Positions 32,219 through 39,104 of a DNA stretch of 39,104 nt are shown here, in pieces. Source of the DNA: Synergistaceae bacterium (GTDB lineage Bacteria > Synergistota > Synergistia > Synergistales > Aminobacteriaceae). Position numbers and translations under genes: made by a program. Under the pieces are notes generated by a model that saw only the letters and a list, made by a program, of their open reading frames with translations, had not been told where the DNA came from and searched no databases. The DNA lies in assembly GCA_031276855.1 (NCBI GenBank), contig JAISMH010000023.1, positions 1-39,104 of the forward strand, in the 5' to 3' direction. The stretch's first letter is position 1. Every line of letters begins with the position of its first letter.

Positions 32219-33352
32219 ATGGACGACAAAGGAGAAATCATCAGTTCCTATGATGTGGACGAGAACGCGGCGCTTCAGATATGGACCAAGGGGATGTCTC
32301 CGCGTATCGTGATTTTCAATAAAGGCCAGAACTCCAAAAAGATGATACGCCTGAACTGGCTGGAGAACATGGAGCGCAAGCTCTCCCTCAAGGGGAAAAA
32401 AAGAGGGGAAAGCACCGAGTACTGCCTCTCCGACCTGCTGCCTCACGTTCAGCGCATTCTGGCGGAATACGCCGTGTACGCGTCCTTCAAGCCCCGCCTG
32501 TGGAAGTTCGCGGCCGCGCTCGAAAAAGCGCTGCACACCCCCGCGCTCGTCTCCGACAAGGGGGAGCTGTCCCTTCTGGGCGAGGACAAGCGCTCCTGTC
32601 TGTGGATCGCGGACGTCACGGACGGCGTGAAGGGAGAGGGGGCTTTCCGCCCCTTCTTTCCCCTCGCGGAGAAAGAGGAGGGCGTTGTCACGAAAGAGGG
32701 CATTCCCTTCACCGAAAACCGCCGGAACGCGGAAGACCTGTTCAAGACGGGCGTGGTCCGCAAACTGACCAATGCGTTCCCCGCGCGGTGGCATCGGCCG
32801 CTCCAGGTCATGGCCGCGGGAATGTTGCTGGGCTTCTCTTTCTGCGAGGAGGACGGGTCGGATTTCATCGACGAGCTTTGGCGCGAGGACGCCGACAACC
32901 CCCTGAACCTCCGAAACGGAGATCCCCGCATGAAGGGGTTGGACCGCCGGTTCGTCGGTTACGTCCGTCACTTCGGCCTGCTGGGCGAGATAACGTGCCG
33001 CGTGTCCATGGACAGCGACAAGGAACTGCTGGGCAGCGAGTACGCGCGCAAGCGGCGCATTCAGTTTCCCGCCGGGCTTTTGGGCGATGTGGAATACGCC
33101 GTCACCTTCTTCGAGCACGCCGGCGGCACCACGGCCCTGGGGTGCAAGCCCCGAGGCGCGACCGCGCGCCACAAAGGGGAACTGATCTACGTCCTTCCGA
33201 CTCTTTCGTACGAAAAAGCGCTGGAAAGCGACTCTTTCGGGGGCACGGCGGACGATTATTTCACCATCGCGCAGCTGACCTCGGCGAAGAGGTTCGAGAC
33301 CTGGATGCAGCATGTCATTCCCTACATCGGTTCTTTTGTGGGACTCGTGTAG
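32219..33352 (+). CDS. Hypothetical protein, unrecognised
   Basis: 377 residues, soluble, no signal peptide or membrane segment. The start ATG 32219 is well supported by GGGAGG; the frame is open further upstream but crosses the promoter. It begins MDDKGEIISSYDVDENAALQ and has mixed alpha/beta composition with segments such as LWIADVTDGVKGEGAFRPFF and VEYAVTFFEHAGGTTALGC. No catalytic motif stands out. It appears to be a single-gene unit with its own promoter, preceded by the 15-bp repeat array and followed by a gap with another short repeat. Confidence 0.65.
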   Translation: MDDKGEIISSYDVDENAALQIWTKGMSPRIVIFNKGQNSKKMIRLNWLENMERKLSLKGKKRGESTEYCLSDLLPHVQRILAEYAVYASFKPRLWKFAAALEKALHTPALVSDKGELSLLGEDKRSCLWIADVTDGVKGEGAFRPFFPLAEKEEGVVTKEGIPFTENRRNAEDLFKTGVVRKLTNAFPARWHRPLQVMAAGMLLGFSFCEEDGSDFIDELWREDADNPLNLRNGDPRMKGLDRRFVGYVRHFGLLGEITCRVSMDSDKELLGSEYARKRRIQFPAGLLGDVEYAVTFFEHAGGTTALGCKPRGATARHKGELIYVLPTLSYEKALESDSFGGTADDYFTIAQLTSAKRFETWMQHVIPYIGSFVGLV

Positions 33353-33418
33353 TCCGATGGTATACGGGGTTTGAACGGTTACGGAAATTCATATCGCGCA
33401 GGGTACGCCGTTCTGGTG

Positions 33419-33459
33419 TTTTAATTTTGCAGCTTTTAATTTGCAGCTTTTAATTTTGC
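33419..33459 (+). repeat. Triple TTTTAATTTTGCAGC-type repeat before the GntR gene
   Basis: Three near-identical units of 12-15 bp (TTTTAATTTTGCAGC, TTTTAATTTGCAGC, TTTTAATTTTGC) end immediately before the TTG start at 33461. The segment is AT-rich in a GC-rich setting and lies where a promoter or operator would be expected. Confidence 0.75.
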
Positions 33460-33460
33460 T

Positions 33461-34201
33461 TTGAAAAGGCTGGCGTCGAAAGTGGAAAATATCGATCCGT
33501 GCAACTCGGAAGGCAGCTGTGAAGAGGATCCTCTGAGGCTTCTCATCCCCGTTCACATGAAGGAGAACGCCGCGCCGTACTACATCGCGAACATCCTGCG
33601 CGAGGCCATTTACCAGGGCGTTCTCGCGGAAGGCGAGGCGTTGTATCAAAGTCAGCTGGCGGAGCGTCTGTCCGTCAGCCCCATTCCCCTGCGGGAGGCT
33701 CTGCGCCTTCTGGAAATGGAGGGGCTCGTCGATTTTCGCGGGCGGCGGGGCGCGGTCGTGATGGGCCTCTGCGCGGAAGATGTCCGGGAGATCTACGAGA
33801 TGATGGTGTCTCTGGAGACCGGGGTTCTGCGCATCGCCTTTCCTTTCATCACTTCGGAGGCCGCCGAGGCGGCCGCCCGTCTGCTGGACGAAATGGACGC
33901 CCAGTCCGACGGCGTGAGCTGGCGGGCTCAGAACATCGCGTTTCATAATCTGCTCTGCGGGCCCGCGGGGCGGCCTCTGACGCTCGACGGGATCGCCAGG
34001 CTGCGCCGTCAGGTGGATCGTTATGTCCGCGTGTATCTGGAATCCATGCGGGGCCATGCCCAGAAGGAGCACCGCATCATCCTCGCCGCCGTCCGCGCGA
34101 AAGACCTGACGGCGGCGGTGGAGGCGCTGGCCTTCCATTTGGAGAACGTCTCCGAAGACCTGCAATTCCATATGAAAAAAAGGGGAAAAAAAGAACAATG
34201 A
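33461..34201 (+). CDS. GntR family (FadR/FCD) transcriptional regulator
   Basis: 246 residues. The winged helix is at about 40-100 (YYIANILREAIYQGVL; LAERLSVSPIPLREALRLLE; MEGLVDFRGRRGAVV). The all-helical FCD effector domain follows (VREIYEMMVSLETGVLRIAF), with His residues (FHNLL, EHRII, AFHLENV) at positions that bind metal or a small carboxylate in this family. Ile replaces the usual Arg of the SRTPVREAL-type motif. The start is uncertain: TTG 33461 has no ribosome site, GTG 33482 is a plausible alternative, and about 35 residues precede the HTH. It may control the nearby amidohydrolase/AbgT genes, but that is inference from position. Confidence 0.85.
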   Translation: MKRLASKVENIDPCNSEGSCEEDPLRLLIPVHMKENAAPYYIANILREAIYQGVLAEGEALYQSQLAERLSVSPIPLREALRLLEMEGLVDFRGRRGAVVMGLCAEDVREIYEMMVSLETGVLRIAFPFITSEAAEAAARLLDEMDAQSDGVSWRAQNIAFHNLLCGPAGRPLTLDGIARLRRQVDRYVRVYLESMRGHAQKEHRIILAAVRAKDLTAAVEALAFHLENVSEDLQFHMKKRGKKEQ

Positions 34202-34349
34202 GGCGTCACAAAAAATCCGCGTTCCATGGCGCGTTCCGCGGCAAGGTTTTTGCGGCGCCGATCCTGTTTCGGACGGCGGCAGAAAAACGCATGGAGTCGT
34301 AGACAGAGCGGAAAGAATGGCATAATATTCATGGCGGAGGTGATGGGTC

Positions 34350-35690
34350 TTGGAGAAGCTCTATGAGCAAATGAATTTTATCCTGTCCGGAGGGGCCTTG
34401 AAGCTGTTGATGGATTTTCTGACTCCGAGGGTCGGAACCGCGCTGGTCACGCATCCCGGCGACTCCGATTTGGAAATCATCGACGCGGTCGGGGTGCAGA
34501 CGACGGAATTGATTCTGTACGGCTGGGCCCCCAAAGCGGCCGCCGTGTTTCCTGTGCGGCCCATAGGCGAGAAATTCGAGGTGAGCCAGGCTCCGTTCGA
34601 GGGCGAATGGCCCTGGATCGTGCGTATCCGCGGCATTTCCTGGGCCTTCTACATTTTTCTTCGGGAAAAAGCCGACGACGACCTGCTCCGGGATCTGAAA
34701 CCCTACGCGGGATTCCTGTCCCTCTGGCAGGACCACCGGCAGATCGAGGACATGGACAAACGCCTGTCTCACCTGTCCTATACGATTCTGGCGACAAAAA
34801 ACACGCTGGCTTCCATTTTCGAGCCCATGCCCCTCGACTACTACGCGGCGTTCCTGACGGACGTCGTGCGCGAAAGTTTGTTTCCGCACTCGATTTCCAT
34901 CTTCCGCGACAACGGAAGGAGCCTCGCTTTTCTGGAGGGAGACGAACGCACTCCGCCCCCGAGAGAGGGGATCTACGCGCAGAATATCCTTTCGGCAGTC
35001 CCCGTTTTCACGCGGGAAGACTCCTCGCCTTACGAAATGGTGATGCCCATCGCCGACGAGTCCGAGAGGCTGTTCTGCGTTACCGAATGGGACAGAAAAC
35101 CGATGGGCGAAACGCTGAATTTTATGGAACTCATAGGGGAACTGGCGCGGTGCGCCCTGTCCATTTACCGTCTGCGCGCGGAGAGCGGGAAGAAGAAACT
35201 CCAGATCTCGTCCGAGTCCTTCACGATCTTTTCGCTTGCCGCGGGCATATCCGCCCTGAGCAAGCAAAAAAACCGAAAAGGCGTTTTCCTTCTGACCGCC
35301 GATATTTTCCGGGAAATCTCCGAGGCCGGCGAGTGCTTCCTGGTCATCTGGGACAAGGAAAAAGCCGGGTACATCCCCGCCGCCTGCCTCAGGCAGGATC
35401 TGCCGGTGTCCTTCGAGCCTCTTTTGCTGACGATCCCCCCGATTCGCAAGGCGCAGGAGGAGCGGAAATTTTTCTTCGACCTGAGCAAAACGGACATTTC
35501 CGAACTCATGGCGCCGCCGTGGCCGGAAATGTCCGCTATGCGTTATATTTTCCCCGTTTGGACCGACGACCTGCTCGCGGGGTTCATGGCTCTGTCCGCG
35601 GGCACCCCGCTCCCCGACGAGATCAAGTTGGCCGCCCTGCGGATCGCGGGTCAGTTCGCCGCGCTGACACTGAGCAAAGTTCCGGAGTGA
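34350..35690 (+). CDS. Unrecognised protein with GAF-like regions
   Basis: 446 residues, cytoplasmic by sequence. Three segments resemble GAF folds: about 35-130 (FAFY/FYIFLREKADDD-type strands), 165-285 (DYYAAFLTDVVRESLFPHSI through the SIYRLRAE helix) and 320-440 (VFLLTADIFREISEAGECFLVIW through LRIAGQFAALTLSK), linked by helices. There is no output domain, so it may be a sensory adaptor. The start is TTG 34350 with GGAGG ten bases upstream; an ATG at 34331 opens a different, very short frame. TGGCATAAT at 34318-34326 may be an extended -10. The gene converges on the AbgT gene. Confidence 0.6.
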   Translation: MEKLYEQMNFILSGGALKLLMDFLTPRVGTALVTHPGDSDLEIIDAVGVQTTELILYGWAPKAAAVFPVRPIGEKFEVSQAPFEGEWPWIVRIRGISWAFYIFLREKADDDLLRDLKPYAGFLSLWQDHRQIEDMDKRLSHLSYTILATKNTLASIFEPMPLDYYAAFLTDVVRESLFPHSISIFRDNGRSLAFLEGDERTPPPREGIYAQNILSAVPVFTREDSSPYEMVMPIADESERLFCVTEWDRKPMGETLNFMELIGELARCALSIYRLRAESGKKKLQISSESFTIFSLAAGISALSKQKNRKGVFLLTADIFREISEAGECFLVIWDKEKAGYIPAACLRQDLPVSFEPLLLTIPPIRKAQEERKFFFDLSKTDISELMAPPWPEMSAMRYIFPVWTDDLLAGFMALSAGTPLPDEIKLAALRIAGQFAALTLSKVPE

Positions 35691-35759
35691 CCGCGCGGGA
35701 AGCCGGAAGGGAACAAGGGGACGGGCGAATCTGCTCCGGCCCCCTGAGCCTGAAATGTT

Positions 35760-37352
35760 CTAGCCTGCCGGCGTGAGGAACGCGGAGACCCCCGGCCCCA
35801 GAGGCAGGTTCAACACGTACCACAGGATCAGAAGCAGCGTGAACCCGATGAAGTAGAAGATCGTGTAGGGTATCATCATGGAGATGACCGTGCCGATGCC
35901 CACCTCCGTGTCGGAGTCCTTCTTATACTGCTCCAAAAGCCCGATGATCACGGGCATGTAGTAGGACAGAGGCGTGATGATGTTGGTGGGCGAGTCTCCC
36001 ACGCGGTAGGCGACCTGGGTGAGCGCCGGGGAAAATCCGACCTGCGCGAACATCGGCACGAAGATCGGCGCCAGGATCAGCCACTTGGCCGAGCCGCTCA
36101 TCATGAAGAAGTTCAGGATCGTGACGAGTACGACGAACATCAAAAGCAGGGGAATGCCGCCCAGGTTCATAGTCTTGAGCCAGTCCGCGCCGTTGACCGA
36201 CAGAACGACGTCGAAGCGGCTCATGCGGAAAAGATCGACGAAAAGCGAGGCCGGCAGAACGACGACGATAAATCCGATGCTGCCCGCGATGCCTTTCGCC
36301 ATGAGCTTGGGGATGTCCTCGCCTTTTTTGATGGTTCCGGCGCCTATTCCGTAGGCGGATCCCACGAAGAAGAACAGGAAAAACAGAATAGGCATGACGC
36401 TGCTGAGCAGCGGGGACGAGGGGAGGAGAGAGCCGGTCTTCGGGTTGCGGAAGAGGGAGCCCTGGGGATAGGTCAGCCAGACGATCAGGGCGATGTAGAG
36501 GACGAGAGTCAGGAACGCGGCCGCGAGTCCGCGGTTCTCCGCCGGGGTGACGGCGTGCTTTTTGAGTTCCTCTTCGTCCAGGACTCCGTCGCTGTCGCCG
36601 AGAAATTTAATCGTGTATTTCTCGGTGACGTAGACCGTCAGAACGGTGAGTACGATCGTCGCCGTGGCCATGTAGTACCAGTTGATCAGGACGTGGGTGG
36701 GCGTTCCGGGCGGAATGGAGGGCACGCCCTCGACGACGGAGGTCGTGATGCCCGACAGAAGGGCCTCCGTCCCGGCGACGAAGAAGTTCGCCGTGAAGCC
36801 GCCGGTCGCCGCCGCGTAGCCCACGGCGATGCCCACCCAGGGGTTGCGCCCCAGCGCCTTGTAGATGGCCGCCGCGATGACGGGCGTGAAGATTATTCCC
36901 GCGTCCGACGCCAGGTTGGCGTTGATGCCCACGAACGCGATGACCGCCGTCACCAGAAAGTTCGGGGCTCCCAAAATGGTCTTGCGCATCAGGGCGGAGA
37001 TCATGCCCGTCTGCTCCACGATCCCGATGCCGAGCATCATGGTCAGAACCAATCCCAGGGGGGCGAAGTTGACGTAGGTCTTGACGAAACCGGCCAGGAA
37101 CGTGCGCATGGCGTCGTAATTCAGAAGATCGACGACCTTCACGGTCGTTTCTTTAGGGGCCTCCCCCGCCTTCGCCGCCAGATAGGTGACGGAGACTCCG
37201 TTTTGGGCCAGCCAGTGCGAAAGCCCGATGACGATCAGGGACAGCAGGACGAAAAGCCAGAAGGGGTGGGGAAACTTGTTTCCGATGATCTCGATTGCCC
37301 GGATAAATCGCTCGAAACCGCCTTTTTGCTTGACAGACGACGTTTCACTCAT
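35760..37352 (-). CDS. AbgT family transporter
   Basis: 530 residues, polytopic inner-membrane protein of the AbgT family (p-aminobenzoyl-glutamate uptake in E. coli; some homologues export sulfonamides or antimetabolites). Recognisable segments: NKFPHPFWLFVLLSLIVIGL, FVKTYVNFAPLGLVLTMMLG, VGINANLASDAGIIFTPVIA, GGFTANFFVAGTEALLSG, FFMMSGSAKWLILAPIFVPM and RVGDSPTNIITPLSYYMPV, the last two being the family's hairpin regions. Length is normal. ATG 37352 is preceded by GGAGGTCT. It lies 128 bases downstream of the M20 amidohydrolase on the same strand, the same pairing as abgT with abgAB, suggesting import followed by hydrolysis. Confidence 0.93.
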   Translation of the reverse strand: MSETSSVKQKGGFERFIRAIEIIGNKFPHPFWLFVLLSLIVIGLSHWLAQNGVSVTYLAAKAGEAPKETTVKVVDLLNYDAMRTFLAGFVKTYVNFAPLGLVLTMMLGIGIVEQTGMISALMRKTILGAPNFLVTAVIAFVGINANLASDAGIIFTPVIAAAIYKALGRNPWVGIAVGYAAATGGFTANFFVAGTEALLSGITTSVVEGVPSIPPGTPTHVLINWYYMATATIVLTVLTVYVTEKYTIKFLGDSDGVLDEEELKKHAVTPAENRGLAAAFLTLVLYIALIVWLTYPQGSLFRNPKTGSLLPSSPLLSSVMPILFFLFFFVGSAYGIGAGTIKKGEDIPKLMAKGIAGSIGFIVVVLPASLFVDLFRMSRFDVVLSVNGADWLKTMNLGGIPLLLMFVVLVTILNFFMMSGSAKWLILAPIFVPMFAQVGFSPALTQVAYRVGDSPTNIITPLSYYMPVIIGLLEQYKKDSDTEVGIGTVISMMIPYTIFYFIGFTLLLILWYVLNLPLGPGVSAFLTPAG

Positions 37353-37411
37353 AGTTTGGAGACCTCCATTTCAGCGTTGAAATCCCAACAGCAACGTCAA
37401 AGGCAACAGCA

Positions 37412-37442
37412 ATACCAATCACGATATCAATCACGATATCAA
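37412..37442 (-). repeat. 12-bp tandem duplication between the amidohydrolase and AbgT genes
   Basis: CAATCACGATAT is repeated in tandem near 37416-37440, next to CAACAGCAA/CAAGGCAAC-like short repeats (37387-37412). It lies in the 128-base gap of a two-gene unit. No promoter is clear in the gap, so the pair is probably co-transcribed. Confidence 0.6.
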
Positions 37443-37480
37443 CCTCCCTGCCAACCATCTCCTTTCCGCCGTTTTCCGCG

Positions 37481-38716
37481 TCATTGCCTCAGGAAATCCG
37501 CCGCGCAGGAGGCCAGGAAGCGGATACCCCAAGGGAAACAGGCCTCGTCGGGGTCGAAGCGGGTGTTGTGCAGCACGGCCGTCTCCGCGGCCGTCTTTCC
37601 GGCGGGGCGGCAGCCGAGCCACGCCATCAGGGACGGACGCTCCCGCGCGAAAAACGAAAAATCCTCTCCTCCGAGGTCGGGGTTCTCGATGTTCACGAGA
37701 TGCTCCGCGCCCATCGAGTCCGTCACCGCTGCCGAGGCAATCTGAAAGAGCTCCGGGGCGTTCAGCGTCGGCGGGTAGCCGCGCACGTAGCGGACGGCGG
37801 CGTCCCCGCCCAGCGCCCGCGCGTAGCCCTGGGCCGCGCGCTCGATCCGGCCGGGCATCTGTTCCTGCGTGCCGGGGGAAAGCGTGCGAACCGTGCCCTC
37901 CATCTCCACCGAGTCCGCGATGACGTTGTAGCGGTACCCACCCCGAATCGTCCCGATGCTGACGACGGCGGAATCGAGGGGAGCCACGGAGCGGGAGACG
38001 ATCGTCTGGAGCCCCCCCACGATCTGGGAGGCGATCACGATGGCGTCGACGCCCTGGTGCGGGGCGGAGCCGTGGGAGGTCCTGCCCGAAACCGTCACGA
38101 AAACGCGATCCGACGCGCCCATCAGGGCTCCCGCGCGCGAGGCGATCTTTCCCGTCTCGAACCCCGGCCAGACGTGCAGGGCGAAGAGGGCGTCCACACG
38201 CGGGTTCTCCAGCACGCCGTCCCGAATCATCCCCGGCGCTCCCCCCGTGGGGTTCAGCTCCTCCGCGGGCTGAAAAATGAACTTCACCGCTCCCGGCAGG
38301 TCCTTTTTCAGCTCCGTCAGGACGCAGGCCGCCCCCAGCAGCATGGCCGTGTGCGTGTCGTGCCCGCAGGCGTGCATGACGCCCGGCGTCTCGGAGGCAA
38401 AGGGAAGGCCCGTATCCTCCTGCATCGGCAGGGCGTCCATGTCGGCGCGGAGGCCCACGGTCTTCCCGGCCCCCTGCCCCGCGCCCCTCAGGAGGCCGAC
38501 GACCCCGTGACCTCCCACGTTCTTTCGAACCTCGACGCCGAGGCCCGTCAGAACCTCCGCGGCCAGGGCGGCGGTCTTCTCCTCCTGCGTGCTGAGTTCG
38601 GGGCACCGGTGTATGGCGCGCCGCCACTCCGTCACCGCGGGCGCGTACTTGCGGGCCAAATCTTCTATTTTCCGATACGCTTCTGCTTTTTGAGACGCTT
38701 CTGCTTTTTGATACAT
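37481..38716 (-). CDS. M20 family amidohydrolase (AbgB/hippurate hydrolase type)
   Basis: 411 residues, cytoplasmic dinuclear metallohydrolase that cuts acyl- or aroyl-amino-acid amides. Metal and catalytic residues: LRADMDALPMQEDTG (residues 89-103), MHACGHDTHTAMLLGA with C117, H119, D120 and H122, and FIFQPAEE (E152-E153), the general base. HGSAPHQGVDAIVIASQIV marks the dimerisation (lid) domain. Start ATG 38716 has AGGAGG upstream; the frame opens earlier but across the promoter. The N-terminus contains a small duplication (QKAEASQKAEA). With the AbgT gene behind it, a substrate such as p-aminobenzoyl-glutamate or another N-acyl amino acid is likely. Confidence 0.93.
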   Translation of the reverse strand: MYQKAEASQKAEAYRKIEDLARKYAPAVTEWRRAIHRCPELSTQEEKTAALAAEVLTGLGVEVRKNVGGHGVVGLLRGAGQGAGKTVGLRADMDALPMQEDTGLPFASETPGVMHACGHDTHTAMLLGAACVLTELKKDLPGAVKFIFQPAEELNPTGGAPGMIRDGVLENPRVDALFALHVWPGFETGKIASRAGALMGASDRVFVTVSGRTSHGSAPHQGVDAIVIASQIVGGLQTIVSRSVAPLDSAVVSIGTIRGGYRYNVIADSVEMEGTVRTLSPGTQEQMPGRIERAAQGYARALGGDAAVRYVRGYPPTLNAPELFQIASAAVTDSMGAEHLVNIENPDLGGEDFSFFARERPSLMAWLGCRPAGKTAAETAVLHNTRFDPDEACFPWGIRFLASCAADFLRQ

Positions 38717-38778
38717 GCGAGACCTCCTGTAAGAAATCGGAACGGCAAATATCCCAAACTCCGCTGACAATGCAAAAT

Positions 38779-38808
38779 ATTGTAGCAGAAAAAGGCGCGT
38801 TCTGCGAA
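38779..38808 (-). promoter_or_regulatory. Predicted promoter for the amidohydrolase/AbgT unit
   Basis: On the minus strand TTCGCA (38808-38803), an 18-base spacer and TACAAT (38784-38779) with an extended TG (TGCTACAAT) lie about 65 bases ahead of ATG 38716. Confidence 0.55.
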
Positions 38809-38860
38809 CAAGACGGACGCGGGCCGCCGCTCGTCTGCGATAATGCCCGGGCGAGACGAA

Positions 38861-38890
38861 AGCGCTGCCCGGCGTGTGCCGGGCAGCGCT
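38861..38890 (-). terminator. Terminator after the right Synerg-CTERM gene
   Basis: A perfect 13-bp stem, AGCGCTGCCCGGC (38861-38873) and GCCGGGCAGCGCT (38878-38890), with a 4-base loop. Read on the minus strand it follows the TAG of the gene ending at 38921 and is followed by TTTCGTCT, a modest T-rich tail. Confidence 0.75.
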
Positions 38891-38920
38891 CGAACCGACT
38901 CGAATTCGACACAGCTTGAA

Positions 38921-39104
38921 CTAAACAGTCCGCCTGCCGCTTTTCCGCGCGGCCAGGCACGCCGCCAGCAGCGCCAGCATCGCCGCTCCCGCGCCGAAGC
39001 CCGCGTCGCAGCCGCCGCCTTTTTCCACCACCACCGGGTCAGGCGGCTCGTTGTACATGCGGCGGTTCTCTTCCGGGATCGACTCGAACGTGACGGGCGG
39101 GTCG
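38921..39104 (-). CDS. 3' end of a second Synerg-CTERM sorted surface protein (partial)
   Basis: The last 60 codons of a gene that begins right of the window. It ends with TAG (38923-38921). The tail GGGCDAGFGAGAAMLALLAA and the basic end ARKSGRRTV give the same Cys-core, hydrophobic and basic arrangement as the gene at the left end. Upstream of the hydrophobic stretch the two proteins share PPVTFESIPEENRRMYNEPP almost base for base. They are paralogues or two copies of a repeated C-terminal module; the N-terminal parts are outside the window. Confidence 0.8.
   Translation of the reverse strand, partial: DPPVTFESIPEENRRMYNEPPDPVVVEKGGGCDAGFGAGAAMLALLAACLAARKSGRRTV

Noticed and set aside
31763-33313. 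516-codon minus-strand frame that includes a Ser/Gly/Arg/Glu/Asp repeat
   Set aside because: It crosses the opposite strand of the unrecognised gene at 32219 and the intergenic 15-bp array; the peptide repeat only reflects the array, and no ribosome site is present.

Overview
The window looks like high-GC bacterial DNA from a member of the Synergistota, probably a host- or gut-associated species; the genus cannot be set from this sequence. The main evidence is a partial gene at each end whose C-terminus fits the Synerg-CTERM sorting signal: Gly-rich, a Cys-Asp-Ala-Gly core, a hydrophobic stretch, then a basic tail. DUF3084, DUF4416 and S55-type secreted peptidase genes, and the gene order tmk-yaaR-holB-ricT followed by ftsY, are also consistent with this. 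No rRNA, tRNA or CRISPR array was found. TTG and GTG starts with good ribosome binding sites are frequent.

Layout. 1-191: 3' end of a Synerg-CTERM protein gene and its terminator. 359-6212 (minus): a PAS/PAS/GAF/GGDEF diguanylate cyclase, an ABC-2 polysaccharide-type permease without an ATPase beside it, a DUF4153 membrane protein and an LmeA/DUF2993-like exported protein. 6528-15835 (plus): DUF3084 protein, a small zinc-ribbon protein, a GNAT acetyltransferase, RNase HI, a gamma-glutamyltranspeptidase homologue, DnaJ, an exported TPR-like protein, an orphan ParA with a small partner, and a HutD-family protein. 15905-25101 (plus): one tightly packed and mostly overlapping cluster, prfB (with a programmed +1 frameshift), S55 peptidase, tmk, yaaR, holB, ricT, ftsY, an unknown protein and DUF4416, ending in a strong hairpin repeat.

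25191-27475 is a visibly AT-rich island that breaks the high-GC region. It carries one gene, a PD-(D/E)xK-like nuclease fused to a DUF2075 (Schlafen-type) helicase, between two related short elements in inverted orientation. The elements end in ATTACTCC(A/G)GCATG-type terminal repeats, and the left copy contains a further nested inverted-repeat element. This is the most unusual part of the window and looks like a MITE-bounded cargo unit carrying a putative defence gene.

27699-31907 (plus): purB, a Xer-type recombinase, purine nucleoside phosphorylase and an M23 peptidase. 32219-35690 (plus): an unrecognised protein, a GntR/FCD regulator and a GAF-like unknown protein. 35760-38716 (minus): an M20 amidohydrolase followed by an AbgT-family transporter, together a likely uptake and hydrolysis unit for aminoacyl or aminobenzoyl-type amides. 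The window closes with a second Synerg-CTERM 3' end on the opposite strand, nearly identical to the first, so the window is bounded by inverted paralogous repeats.

Short in-frame and intergenic tandem repeats recur throughout, including three separate arrays of exactly four 15-bp units.
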